Positions 32,956 to 40,635 of a stretch of 64,000 nucleotides of DNA are shown here, piece after piece. The notes below the pieces were generated by a model that saw nothing but the letters and a program-made list of their open reading frames with translations, made no database searches and had not been told where the DNA came from. Source of the DNA: DASSKK01 sp035690495 (GTDB lineage Bacteria > Actinomycetota > Actinomycetes > Propionibacteriales > Nocardioidaceae); contig DASSKK010000007.1 in assembly GCA_035690495.1 (NCBI GenBank), positions 1 through 64,000 of the forward strand. Reading direction: 5' to 3'. The position numbers and the translations under genes were made by a program. Numbering within the stretch: position 1 is the stretch's first letter; the number at the start of each line of letters is the position of its first letter.

Positions 32956-34311
32956 TCAGCGCGCAGGGGTCACGGTCCAGGTGCGACCGCCGTCGGTGGA
33001 CTTCAGCACTGGCTTCCCGGGGCCGTACGCCGTGACGTAGAGGTCTCGCCCGGCGGAGGGGCGGGCGGCGAGGCGTTCGCTGCCCCAGTACGACGTCGGA
33101 TCGATTCCGCCGGGCAGGGAAACCGCCACTCGCGTGTACGTCGACCAGTCTGTGCCGTTGCTGACGTAGAGCCCCGGCGGGCGTGCGCCTTGAGCAAGGC
33201 CTCCTTGATCACCGTGCGGCCGCATCCAGTCCTCGGCGAAGATGAGCAGCGACCCGTCCGGACGGACCTGCGCCCAGTCCAGGACAGGCAGCAGGTGCTT
33301 GCGCAGGTCGAAGCTCTGCCAGGTCGCGCCGGCGTCGGTGCTGCGGATCAGCGATTCCACGACGAACACGTCCTCCCGACCACCCGCAGCGACGGCCATG
33401 GTCCGTGATGCCGCGGAGGGGATCGGCTCCTGAGCGTTGCCGAGAGGCAGGTCCGGCGACTCGGTGAGCACATGGGCCGACGAGCCCGAGGTACCAGGAC
33501 GTGTCCAGAAGACCGTTGGCCCGTCGATCAGTCCGTGGAAACTGCTGCTGACGCCCCACATCCCGACACCCGGTGTCTGCTCGATCTCGAGGGTCCCCGG
33601 GGGCACTCGGACCGGATGCTCCGTTCGGCGCGCGTCGACCGCAAGCACACACGCCCGCGGTGGTTTCGCGTGGGCATTGACGCACGGGAAGAGATCTTCG
33701 CCCTGCTGTAGCGGCTGCTTCCGATTCGAGGTCGCGAGCGGATGCACCGCGCCGGCAGCCGTCACGATCTCCCCGCCCGGCAGAGCGGTGCTGGCGATGT
33801 AGAAGCTGCCGTCGGAGAGCGCGGTGACCCTCGGATAGCTCTCGACGGGGAGGCGCATCATGTCACTGGTGGCGAAGTCGTCGGAGGTCACCGTCAGCGC
33901 GAACGCGCACCGGCCGTGCGGGCACAGGGACCAGACGGCCGCCTTGGTGTCCGGGTCGGCCGGGGAGACGGCCAGCTGGAACAGCTGGGAGTTCGATGAG
34001 TCCACCACCTGCTGGGCGCTCATCTTCGCGAGCGGCACCCGAGTCGGACCCTGCGAGGGGCTAGGTGACGGGCTCGGCGACTGCGTGGCCGGGGGCGTGT
34101 GTACGGCTGGTGGCACCGGGCGACCGCGGTTCACGTCGACCGTCTGCATCCCCGCCACGAGGGCGGCGACCCCGACGACCACGCCGGCGGCGGAGAGCAC
34201 TGTGTGGTTGCGGCGGCGTCGGCGGGCACGCCTTGACACGTCCGCGAAATCCGGTGGCGTGGCAGCGTGCTCGGCTCGCTGGGCGATCTGCCTCATCGAC
34301 TCATCGAGCAT
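32956..34311 (-). CDS. Membrane-anchored extracellular protein with Asp-box (BNR) repeats
   Basis: A 451-residue protein. A short basic cytoplasmic N-terminus (DVSRRARRRRR) precedes a single transmembrane helix (about 37-57) and then a Pro/Ser-rich linker with PSPSPSPSQGP. The large exterior domain carries Asp-box beta-propeller motifs (RSTDAGATWQSF, KSTDGGRTWTVTP at the C-terminus) and a Cys pair in SLCPHGRCAF. Asp-box propellers occur in sialidases and carbohydrate-binding proteins, but no catalytic residues are recognised. ATG at 34311 is backed by AGGAGG six bases upstream. Confidence 0.7.
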   Translation of the reverse strand: MLDESMRQIAQRAEHAATPPDFADVSRRARRRRRNHTVLSAAGVVVGVAALVAGMQTVDVNRGRPVPPAVHTPPATQSPSPSPSPSQGPTRVPLAKMSAQQVVDSSNSQLFQLAVSPADPDTKAAVWSLCPHGRCAFALTVTSDDFATSDMMRLPVESYPRVTALSDGSFYIASTALPGGEIVTAAGAVHPLATSNRKQPLQQGEDLFPCVNAHAKPPRACVLAVDARRTEHPVRVPPGTLEIEQTPGVGMWGVSSSFHGLIDGPTVFWTRPGTSGSSAHVLTESPDLPLGNAQEPIPSAASRTMAVAAGGREDVFVVESLIRSTDAGATWQSFDLRKHLLPVLDWAQVRPDGSLLIFAEDWMRPHGDQGGLAQGARPPGLYVSNGTDWSTYTRVAVSLPGGIDPTSYWGSERLAARPSAGRDLYVTAYGPGKPVLKSTDGGRTWTVTPAR

Positions 34312-34499
34312 CGTGCGCCTCCTCCGGGTCACCCGCTGGACGAGCCCCTCGTCGCTCACCCTGCATACGCTCCCATGAACACTCGACTCCCGAGGTGTCA
34401 TCGAGGTTGCATGCCACATGAGGAGGCGAGCACGGCTGACACGCGGACGCGGGTCTCAAATGATGGCCACGCGTCGGCGCGTGCCCTAGGTTCGCAGGC

Positions 34500-35645
34500 G
34501 TGAGGATCGCCGTTCCCGCCGAGACCCGTGAGGGGGAGACCCGCGTCGCGCTCGTCCCGGAGATGGTCGGGAAGCTGACCGCACTGGGCTGGGAGGTCGC
34601 AGTCGAGCCCGGCGCAGGCGCGGAGGCGCTCCACCAGGACGAGGACTACGCCGGGGCCGGTGCGACCGTTTCCGGGGAGGCGCTGGACGGCGCGGACCTG
34701 GTGGTGTCGGTGAACCCGCTCGACACCGCGGTGGTGCGCCGGTTGCCGGCGGGCACTGCGACGATGTCGTTCCTGCCGATCGCGGCCAACCTCGACCTGG
34801 TCAAGGACCTGCGCGACTGTGGGATCACCGCGTTCGCGATGGAGCTGGTGCCACGGATCTCGCGTGCCCAGTCGATGGACGCGCTGTCGTCGCAGTCGCT
34901 GGTCTCCGGCTACCGGTGCGCTGTGGTCGCCGCGGGGATGCTGCGCAGGTTCTTCCCACTGAACATGACCGCCGCCGGGACGGTGCCTCCTGCGGAGGTC
35001 GTGGTGCTCGGCGCCGGCGTCGCGGGGCTCCAGGCGATCGCCACCGCGAAGCGGCTCGGTGCGGTCGTCAAGGCGTACGACGTGCGTGCGGCCGCCGCGG
35101 AGGAGATCGCCTCGATGGGCGCCAAGAGCATCGACCTGGAGCTGGACACGCTGGAGGGCGCCGGCGGCTACGCCCGGGAGATGACCGAGGACCGCGCCGC
35201 CCGGCAGCGAGAGCTCCTCACGCCGTACATCGCCGCCGCGGACGCACTGATCACCACCGCCGCCGTCCCCGGGCGGGCGGCGCCGCTGCTGGTGACTGCC
35301 GAGATGGTCGAGCAGATGGGCCCGGGCACGGTCGTGGTCGACCTGGCCGCGGAGTCAGGCGGGAACGTCGAGGGCTCCCAGCCCGGCCAGGTGGTGCGGA
35401 TCGGCCGTGCACAGGTCTGGGGCGGCGAGAACGTCCCCGCGCAGATGCCGGGGCCGGCGTCGCGCCTCTACGCACAGAACATCGTCAACCTGGTGAGCCT
35501 GATGACCCGGTCCAGCGAGGAGGAGCCACCGGCCTTCGCGCCGGACTTCGACGACGAGATCGTGGCGGGCTGCTGCCTCACGCACGACGGCGAGGTCCGG
35601 CACCAGCCCACCCGAGAGACTCTGGAGGGGGGAGCAGATGAGTGA
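34500..35645 (+). CDS. pntAA: NAD(P) transhydrogenase alpha subunit, NAD-binding part
   Basis: A 381-residue soluble domain I of the proton-translocating transhydrogenase, which binds NAD(H) and passes hydride to the NADP domain. It shows IAVPAETREGETRVALVPEM at the start, the Rossmann VVVLGAGVAGLQAIATAKRLG near residue 165 and the mobile-loop region ending VQVWGGENVPAQ-like (AQVWGGENVPAQMPGPAS). GTG start at 34500. It overlaps the next gene by 8 bases, so the subunits are translated together. Confidence 0.93.
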   Translation: MRIAVPAETREGETRVALVPEMVGKLTALGWEVAVEPGAGAEALHQDEDYAGAGATVSGEALDGADLVVSVNPLDTAVVRRLPAGTATMSFLPIAANLDLVKDLRDCGITAFAMELVPRISRAQSMDALSSQSLVSGYRCAVVAAGMLRRFFPLNMTAAGTVPPAEVVVLGAGVAGLQAIATAKRLGAVVKAYDVRAAAAEEIASMGAKSIDLELDTLEGAGGYAREMTEDRAARQRELLTPYIAAADALITTAAVPGRAAPLLVTAEMVEQMGPGTVVVDLAAESGGNVEGSQPGQVVRIGRAQVWGGENVPAQMPGPASRLYAQNIVNLVSLMTRSSEEEPPAFAPDFDDEIVAGCCLTHDGEVRHQPTRETLEGGADE

Positions 35646-35922
35646 GCCGATCGTCCTGCTGACGTTCTTCGTGCTCAGCGTGTTCGTCGGCACCGAGGTG
35701 ATCTCCAAGGTCTCCTCGACGCTGCACACCCCGCTGATGTCCGGCGCGAACGCCATCCACGGGATCATCCTGCTCGGCGCCATCCTGGTCACCGGGTTGG
35801 CGAACACCACCGGCGAGCTCATCGTGGGACTGGTGGCAGTGTTCCTGGCCAGCCTGAACATGGTCGGCGGGTTCGTGGTCACCGACCGGATGCTGCACAT
35901 GTTCCGGCGGAGGGACCGATGA
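35638..35922 (+). CDS. pntAB: NAD(P) transhydrogenase alpha subunit, membrane part
   Basis: A 94-residue membrane subunit with three transmembrane helices (LLTFFVLSVFVGTEVIS, IILLGAILVTGLANTTG and VGLVAVFLASLNMVGGFVVT), containing the TPLMSGANAIHGI segment conserved in proton-channel domain II. ATG at 35638 overlaps pntAA; its TGA overlaps the pntB ATG (ATGA). The three-gene split is the Rhodospirillum-type arrangement also found in actinobacteria. Confidence 0.92.
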   Translation: MSEPIVLLTFFVLSVFVGTEVISKVSSTLHTPLMSGANAIHGIILLGAILVTGLANTTGELIVGLVAVFLASLNMVGGFVVTDRMLHMFRRRDR

Positions 35923-37295
35923 TCCCTGTCTGGGTGCAGCTGGTCTTCCTGGCCGCTGCGATCTGCTTCATCCTGGCCCTCAAGGGCCTGTCCTCGCCGA
36001 GGCACGCGCGCGCCGGCAACGCCCTGGGCGCGTTGGGTGCGGTCGTCGCGGTCGTGATCGTGTTCTTCTACGCCCCGATCCACCACTTGGCCGCGATCCT
36101 TGTCGTGCTGGTCATCGGCTCGGCAGTCGGGTTCGTCGGGGCGCGGCGGGTGCAGATGACCCAGATGCCGCAGCTGGTCGCGCTGTTCAACGGCGTCGGC
36201 GGCGGAGCGGCAGCCCTGGTCGCGCTGCTCGAGCTCGGCGACATGATCGGCAGCGGCCCGCCCCGGTTCACGCTGGTGGCCACCGGGTTCACCATCCTGG
36301 TCGGGGCGGTGTCGTTCTCCGGGTCGATGATCACCTTCGCCAAGCTCCAGGAGCTGATGACCTCGCGGCCGGTGATCTTCCCCGGGCTGCCGTTCGTCTT
36401 CGGCCTCTCGCTCGCCGCAGGGCTCGTGCTGTGGGCGTTCACGGTCGCCACCCCGGCTGTGTGGGTCGGCGTGGTGCTCGCGCTGGTGGGCCTGCTGCTC
36501 GGCGTACTCCTCGTGCTGCCCGTCGGCGGCGCCGACGTACCCATCGTGATCTCACTCCTCAACGCGTTCACCGGCCTCACCGTCGCCGCCGGCGGCTACG
36601 TGCTCGGCAACACGCTGCTGCTGGTCGCCGGCACGCTGGTCGGCGCGTCCGGATCGTTCCTCACCAAGCTGATGGCAGCCGCGATGGGCCGCTCCGTGGT
36701 CAACATCCTCTTCGGAGCGCTCAAGGGCGGCTCCACGCTCGGCGCCGGCGAGGCCTCGGACCGCCCGGTGCGCTCGGCGGGTCCGCAGGACGTGGCGATC
36801 CTGCTCGGCTACGCGAACAAGGTGATCGTCGTGCCGGGCTACGGGCTCGCGGTCGCCCAGGCCCAGCACACGCTGCGCGAGCTGGTCGACGTGCTCGGCG
36901 CGCGGGGGATCGCCGTCGACTACGCGATCCATCCCGTCGCCGGCCGGATGCCCGGTCACATGAACGTGCTGCTCGCCGAGGCGCAGGTGCCCTACGAGCA
37001 GCTCAAGGAGATGGACGACATCAACGGGGAGTTCAAGCAGACCGACGTCGTGCTCGTCGTGGGCGCCAACGACGTGGTGAACCCCGCCGCAAAGACCACT
37101 CCCGGGGCGCCGATCTACGGCATGCCGATCCTGGCCGCCGACGAGGCACAGCAGGTGGTGTTCCTGAAGCGCTCGATGCGGCCCGGCTTCGCGGGCATCG
37201 AGAACGAGCTGCTGTTCGACCCGAAGACCACGCTGCTGTTCGGAGACGCCAAGGACTCGCTCGGCAAGCTGCTCAGTGCCGTCAAGGCGCTATGA
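35919..37295 (+). CDS. pntB: NAD(P) transhydrogenase beta subunit
   Basis: A 458-residue subunit with about nine membrane helices (residues 1-260) forming the proton path and a C-terminal NADP-binding domain: VIVVPGYGLAVAQAQHTL, HPVAGRMPGHMNVLLAEA, VGANDVVNPAAKTTPGAPIY and KRSMRPGFAGIENELLF, all standard. It uses the proton gradient to reduce NADP with NADH. The last codons and stop lie inside a 24-base unit that is tandemly repeated downstream. Confidence 0.94.
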   Translation: MIPVWVQLVFLAAAICFILALKGLSSPRHARAGNALGALGAVVAVVIVFFYAPIHHLAAILVVLVIGSAVGFVGARRVQMTQMPQLVALFNGVGGGAAALVALLELGDMIGSGPPRFTLVATGFTILVGAVSFSGSMITFAKLQELMTSRPVIFPGLPFVFGLSLAAGLVLWAFTVATPAVWVGVVLALVGLLLGVLLVLPVGGADVPIVISLLNAFTGLTVAAGGYVLGNTLLLVAGTLVGASGSFLTKLMAAAMGRSVVNILFGALKGGSTLGAGEASDRPVRSAGPQDVAILLGYANKVIVVPGYGLAVAQAQHTLRELVDVLGARGIAVDYAIHPVAGRMPGHMNVLLAEAQVPYEQLKEMDDINGEFKQTDVVLVVGANDVVNPAAKTTPGAPIYGMPILAADEAQQVVFLKRSMRPGFAGIENELLFDPKTTLLFGDAKDSLGKLLSAVKAL

Positions 37296-37344
37296 GGCGC
37301 GGCCGTCAAGGCGCTATGAGGCGCGGCCGTCAAGGCGCTGTGAC
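37278..37344 (+). repeat. 24-base tandem repeat covering the pntB stop
   Basis: Unit GCCGTCAAGGCGCTATGAGG plus CGCG occurs at 37278-37301 and again identically at 37302-37325, followed by a partial third copy to 37344. Every copy encodes the same end AVKAL-stop, so the repeat duplicates the gene terminus without altering the protein. Confidence 0.8.
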
Positions 37345-37357
37345 TCTGCAAGCGCCT

Positions 37358-37376
37358 GTGTAACACCGGGTTACAC
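37358..37376. promoter_or_regulatory. Operator-like inverted repeat before the small membrane gene
   Basis: Perfect GTGTAAC / GTTACAC arms around ACCGG. The repeat ends 7 bases before the ATG at 37384, so a bound protein would block initiation. TetR/MarR-type regulators use palindromes of this size, but none is encoded next to it. Confidence 0.5.
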
Positions 37377-37383
37377 TTGTGGG

Positions 37384-37554
37384 ATGGCCGACGACAAAGA
37401 GCCCATGGCGCGCCCCGACGGGCATCGCTACGAGGCGCCCGAGCCACCCGAGCAGACCCGGTCCAAGGCCGTGTCGTACGCCGTGCTCGGCATCCTGGTC
37501 ATCGTGATCCTGGTGCTGATCGCCACCGGTGTGGTGCCGATCTTCGACATGTGA
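37384..37554 (+). CDS. Small single-pass membrane protein
   Basis: A 56-residue protein: a polar, Glu/Pro-rich N-terminal half (MADDKEPMARPDGHRYEAPE) and one transmembrane helix (YAVLGILVIVILVLIATGVV) with a short exterior tail PIFDM. No Shine-Dalgarno is visible and a palindrome lies immediately upstream, so the transcript may be nearly leaderless and tightly controlled. Convergent with upp with 9 bases between stops. Function unknown. Confidence 0.7.
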   Translation: MADDKEPMARPDGHRYEAPEPPEQTRSKAVSYAVLGILVIVILVLIATGVVPIFDM

Positions 37555-37563
37555 CGGTGGCGA

Positions 37564-38205
37564 TTAGTCGACTATGCCGTACAGCCGGTCCCCGGCGTCC
37601 CCGAGACCCGGCACGATGTAGCCGTGCTCGTTGAGCTTCTCGTCCATCCCGGCGGTCACGATCGTCACCGGGATGTCGACGCCGTCCAGCTCCTTCTGCA
37701 ACCGCTCGCAGCCCTCCGGCGCCGAGAGCAGGCAGATCGCGGTGATGTGGCCGGCGCCGCGGTCGGTGAGGAACTGGATCGCCGCGGACAGCGTGCCCCC
37801 GGTGGCCAGCATCGGGTCGAGCACGAAGCACTGCCTGCCGGACAGGTCGTCGGGAAGCCGCTCGGCGTACGTCGAGGCCTGCAGCGTCTCCTCGTTGCGG
37901 ACCATGCCGAGGAACCCCACCTCCGCGGTCGGTAGCAGCCGCATCATCCCGTCGAGCATGCCCAGCCCGGCACGCAGGATCGGCACCACCAGCGGCTTGG
38001 GTGCGGCCAGCTTGACCCCCTCCGCCGTACTCACCGGCGTCTGCACGCTCACCGTGTCCACGCGCACGTCGCGGGTCGCCTCGTAGGCCAGCAGCGTGAC
38101 CATCTCGTCGGCGAGCCGGCGGAACGTCGGCGAGTCCGTCTGCTCGTCGCGCAGCGCGGTGAGCTTGTGGGCGATCAGCGGGTGGTCGGCGACGTGGATG
38201 CGCAT
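37564..38205 (-). CDS. upp: Uracil phosphoribosyltransferase
   Basis: Salvages uracil with PRPP to UMP. The 213-residue protein has the start MRIHVADHPLIAHKLTALRD, the PRPP-binding loop VLDPMLATGGTLSAAI and the uracil-binding C-terminal HGYIVPGLGDAGDRLYG. ATG at 38205 gives the normal length; a longer upstream frame does not look coding. It converges with a small membrane gene. Actinobacterial upp is close to the pnt genes here by position only. Confidence 0.95.
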   Translation of the reverse strand: MRIHVADHPLIAHKLTALRDEQTDSPTFRRLADEMVTLLAYEATRDVRVDTVSVQTPVSTAEGVKLAAPKPLVVPILRAGLGMLDGMMRLLPTAEVGFLGMVRNEETLQASTYAERLPDDLSGRQCFVLDPMLATGGTLSAAIQFLTDRGAGHITAICLLSAPEGCERLQKELDGVDIPVTIVTAGMDEKLNEHGYIVPGLGDAGDRLYGIVD

Positions 38206-38324
38206 GGCCGTCAACCTACTGCCCTGTCCACCGGCCGCGAAATGTCCCTGGTGCCAGGGCGGGCAACCTGTCACGATCGACTGGGCACACCGTGACCGCG
38301 GTGCGCGCGCCACCTGGAGGTGAC

Positions 38325-38819
38325 ATGTCCGACGAGTCGCAGGCGAGCGCCGAGGGCGTGGACTTTGCGCTGGTCGCGTATCGCGAGGAGGGCCTCTGGC
38401 AGCTCGAGGAGCTCTCCGAGGATGCCGCATCGGACCTCGACGGTTTCGCGAGCGAGCTGCGCCGCTGGCCCGGCGACGGTGGCGCGCTCGGCCTGGTGTC
38501 GGTCGACGAGGACTTCTTCCTGCTCGTCCGGGTGCTCGGCCCGCGCACGATCGTGCTGCTCTCCGACGTCACTGCCGCCTCCGACTGGCCGATCGCGCGC
38601 GAGGTGGTGGAGTTCCTCGAACTGCCGCTGCCCGAGGACGACGAGCAGGTCCCTGCCGGAGACCTCGGGATAGTCGCCGACCTCGGCATGGACGCGATGG
38701 CGATGGGCGCGCTGCTCGACGACTACGACCTGTACCCCGACGAGCTCCTCGGCGACATCGCCGCCCGGCTCGGCTTCGGCCGGCTGTACGACGAGATCGC
38801 CGGGGTCTCGGCGCCCTGA
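38325..38819 (+). CDS. tRNA adenosine deaminase-associated protein
   Basis: A 164-residue acidic protein of the actinobacterial family always found next to tadA. Recognisable segments are VDFALVAYREEGLWQLEEL, VSVDEDFFLLVRV and LGMDAMAMGALLDDYDLYPD. ATG at 38325 follows GGAGGT closely. It lies 17 bases upstream of tadA and is presumably co-transcribed with it. The role in tRNA editing is inferred from this linkage. Confidence 0.85.
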   Translation: MSDESQASAEGVDFALVAYREEGLWQLEELSEDAASDLDGFASELRRWPGDGGALGLVSVDEDFFLLVRVLGPRTIVLLSDVTAASDWPIAREVVEFLELPLPEDDEQVPAGDLGIVADLGMDAMAMGALLDDYDLYPDELLGDIAARLGFGRLYDEIAGVSAP

Positions 38820-38836
38820 CCCCGCCTCGTCCCTCG

Positions 38837-39301
38837 ATGCCGGCCCATGAGCTCTGGGTGCCTGCCATGCGGGAGGCTCTGCACGTGGCCGGCTCCGCCC
38901 TGGCGACCGGCGACGTGCCGGTGGGGGCCGTCGTACTCGACTCCTCGGGGAACGTCGTGGGACGAGGCTGCAACCGTCGTGAGGCCGACGGCGACCCCAT
39001 CGCGCACGCGGAAATGCTGGCCCTTCGTGAGGCGTCGGCGGCCCTCGGGACGTGGCGGCTCGACGGGTGCACCCTCGTGGTCACCCTGGAGCCGTGCACG
39101 ATGTGCGCGGGCGCTGTCGTGCTCGCCCGTCTGCAGCGGCTGGTGTTCGGCGCGTACGACGAGAAGGCAGGAGCCGTCGGGTCGATGTGGGACGTGGTCC
39201 GCGACCAGCGGCTCAACCATCGGCCCGAGGTGGTCGCCGGCGTGCTCGCCGAGGAGTCGTCGCGGCTGCTCCGGGGGTTCTTCGACGGTCACCGGCTCTG
39301 A
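38837..39301 (+). CDS. tadA: tRNA-specific adenosine deaminase
   Basis: Deaminates wobble A34 of tRNA-Arg(ACG), itself encoded at 22.05 kb, to inosine. The 154-residue protein has the zinc-binding HAEMLALREA with catalytic Glu and the PCTMCAGAVVLARL motif with two ligand cysteines. The general cytidine-deaminase fold could allow other substrates such as guanine, but neighbour and motifs favour TadA. ATG at 38837. Confidence 0.88.
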   Translation: MPAHELWVPAMREALHVAGSALATGDVPVGAVVLDSSGNVVGRGCNRREADGDPIAHAEMLALREASAALGTWRLDGCTLVVTLEPCTMCAGAVVLARLQRLVFGAYDEKAGAVGSMWDVVRDQRLNHRPEVVAGVLAEESSRLLRGFFDGHRL

Positions 39302-39348
39302 CGAGTTCGGATTTCCGGGCCCGCCACCCCTCCGGTACCCTCATCCGC

Positions 39349-39438
39349 GGTGGCGTGTCCGAGCGGCCAAAGGAGCACGCCTCGAAAGCGTGTGTGGGGG
39401 CAACTCCACCGTGGGTTCGAATCCCACCGCCACCGCCA
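39349..39438 (+). tRNA. tRNA-Ser (anticodon CGA)
   Basis: Acceptor GGTGGCG (39349-39355) pairs with CGCCACC (39428-39434), followed by discriminator G and an encoded CCA (39436-39438). The anticodon stem CACGC/GCGTG encloses CTCGAAA (anticodon CGA, 39383-39385), with a long variable arm and GGGTTCGAATCCC T-arm. It reads UCG, the main serine codon in such GC-rich genomes. Confidence 0.96.
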
Positions 39439-39519
39439 CAGGGCCAAGCAGTGCCCGGGGGCACAAATGCGATTGTTTTGGACATCCTTTTCGGGGTGGC
39501 GACCGTCTGAGGCGCGCTC

Positions 39520-39565
39520 ATGCCCTCAGGCACCGTTCTGGTGCCGGGATGGTGCCTGAGGGCAT
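39520..39565. repeat. Perfect 15-base inverted repeat after tRNA-Ser(CGA)
   Basis: ATGCCCTCAGGCACC and its exact complement GGTGCCTGAGGGCAT flank 16 bases; the inner GGCACC/GGTGCC pairs can alternatively form a smaller hairpin. It may act as a terminator for the tRNA or be a small palindromic element. The rest of 39439-39632 shows no gene. Confidence 0.6.
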
Positions 39566-39632
39566 TAGTAGTGCCCCGCAGCCCACTCGTCTTCGAGGAT
39601 CGCGAGGTCGATCTCGCCGAGAACAACGCGAC

Positions 39633-39740
39633 GCGCGCCGGCTGAGCAGCCCCAACGATGCCGAGGATGTGGTCCAACAAGCGCTGGTGCGCGCTTGGCG
39701 CAGAGCCAGGACCACCGCCACCGCCAAGCCGAATCTCCGC
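39633..39740 (+). pseudogene. Fragment of an ECF sigma factor gene
   Basis: The frame at 39633 reads ARRLSSPNDAEDVVQQALVR followed by AWRRARTT, the helix of region 2 that is highly conserved in ECF sigma factors (DAEDVVQxxxVRAW). Upstream there is no start and no region 1; downstream the match fades and the frame runs into the next gene. It is therefore a truncated relic about 35 codons long. No region 4 is seen nearby. Confidence 0.55.
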
Positions 39741-39845
39741 GGCATGCGCCGGGGTCTTGTGGGTACAGGCCCGGCAGTCGCAAACTTGGACGAGGTCGCG
39801 TGCGATCCACGCACGCGGAGGATTCGGTTACCGGAGCTGGTCGAC

Positions 39846-40541
39846 ATGACGCAGACGAACCTGAATGGCACTCCCGACCTGATGCCCGTGCTCTCGCGTG
39901 GCAAGCACCGCAACCCCCGCAAGGGGGCGTGCTTCATGGAGCTCGCGTCCTATCTCGCCGGGGAGAAGTGGTCGGACCACCCGGCGTGCACGCACCGGCT
40001 GCTGGCCGCGCTCGCCCGCGACGTGAACGACCACGTCGGCGACGCCGCGAGACGCGAGCTGGCGCCGATGATCCCGGAGGTGATCGGACTGCGCAGCGAC
40101 GACCCGAGGGTCGACGCCTGGATCGCCCGCGAGGTCGCCCTGACCGCGTTGCCGATCTCCTCCGCGGAGCGCCAGGGCGTGGCTGCGGTCGGTCTGCTGC
40201 GGTGCGAGCGGGTGCTCGCCGGCCTGGAGGGCCACGACCGGCGGTACGTCTCGCCACGCACCGCGCGGGCGCTGGACGCCGTACCCGTGGCGCGGGACTG
40301 GGCGCGGGGGTTCGTCGCGATCGGGTGGGGAGGCCCGGGGAGCTTCGCGCGGCGGAGCGCGCCCGCGATCGTGCACTCGGCGGTGTCCGGCATCGCGTGC
40401 TCGGTCATCGACGACGTCGACGGCATCCTCGTCGACCTGCTCGGCCGCACCATCGAGCAGTGCAAGGGCTGGTTCGGTCGCGAAGGAGCCGAGGTCTCCG
40501 CAGGGTCGTGGCGAGAGGTCACCGACCTGACCCACCGCTGA
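39846..40541 (+). CDS. Conserved actinobacterial protein of unknown function
   Basis: A 231-residue protein whose N-terminal part is strongly patterned: PDLMPVLSRGKHRNPRKGAC followed by FMELASYLAGEKWSDHPACT and HRLLAALARDVND. This motif set is familiar from Nocardioides-like hypothetical proteins, with a helical middle and no membrane segment. Cys, His and Lys residues in GKHRNPRKGACF could bind metal or nucleic acid, which is speculation. ATG at 39846; an upstream in-frame sigma-factor relic makes longer starts unlikely. Confidence 0.7.
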   Translation: MTQTNLNGTPDLMPVLSRGKHRNPRKGACFMELASYLAGEKWSDHPACTHRLLAALARDVNDHVGDAARRELAPMIPEVIGLRSDDPRVDAWIAREVALTALPISSAERQGVAAVGLLRCERVLAGLEGHDRRYVSPRTARALDAVPVARDWARGFVAIGWGGPGSFARRSAPAIVHSAVSGIACSVIDDVDGILVDLLGRTIEQCKGWFGREGAEVSAGSWREVTDLTHR

Positions 40542-40635
40542 GCTGCTGACCCTCTGCCGCTCGCCGTACCCTCTCGGCGGTCCGTGCGCCCCCTAGACTG
40601 CAGGCGCCGACACCAACCGCGACGCCGAGGTGGGC

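Noticed and set aside
37278..37344. A short CRISPR array
   Set aside because: Units follow one another without spacers and repeat the end of pntB, so it is a tandem duplication.
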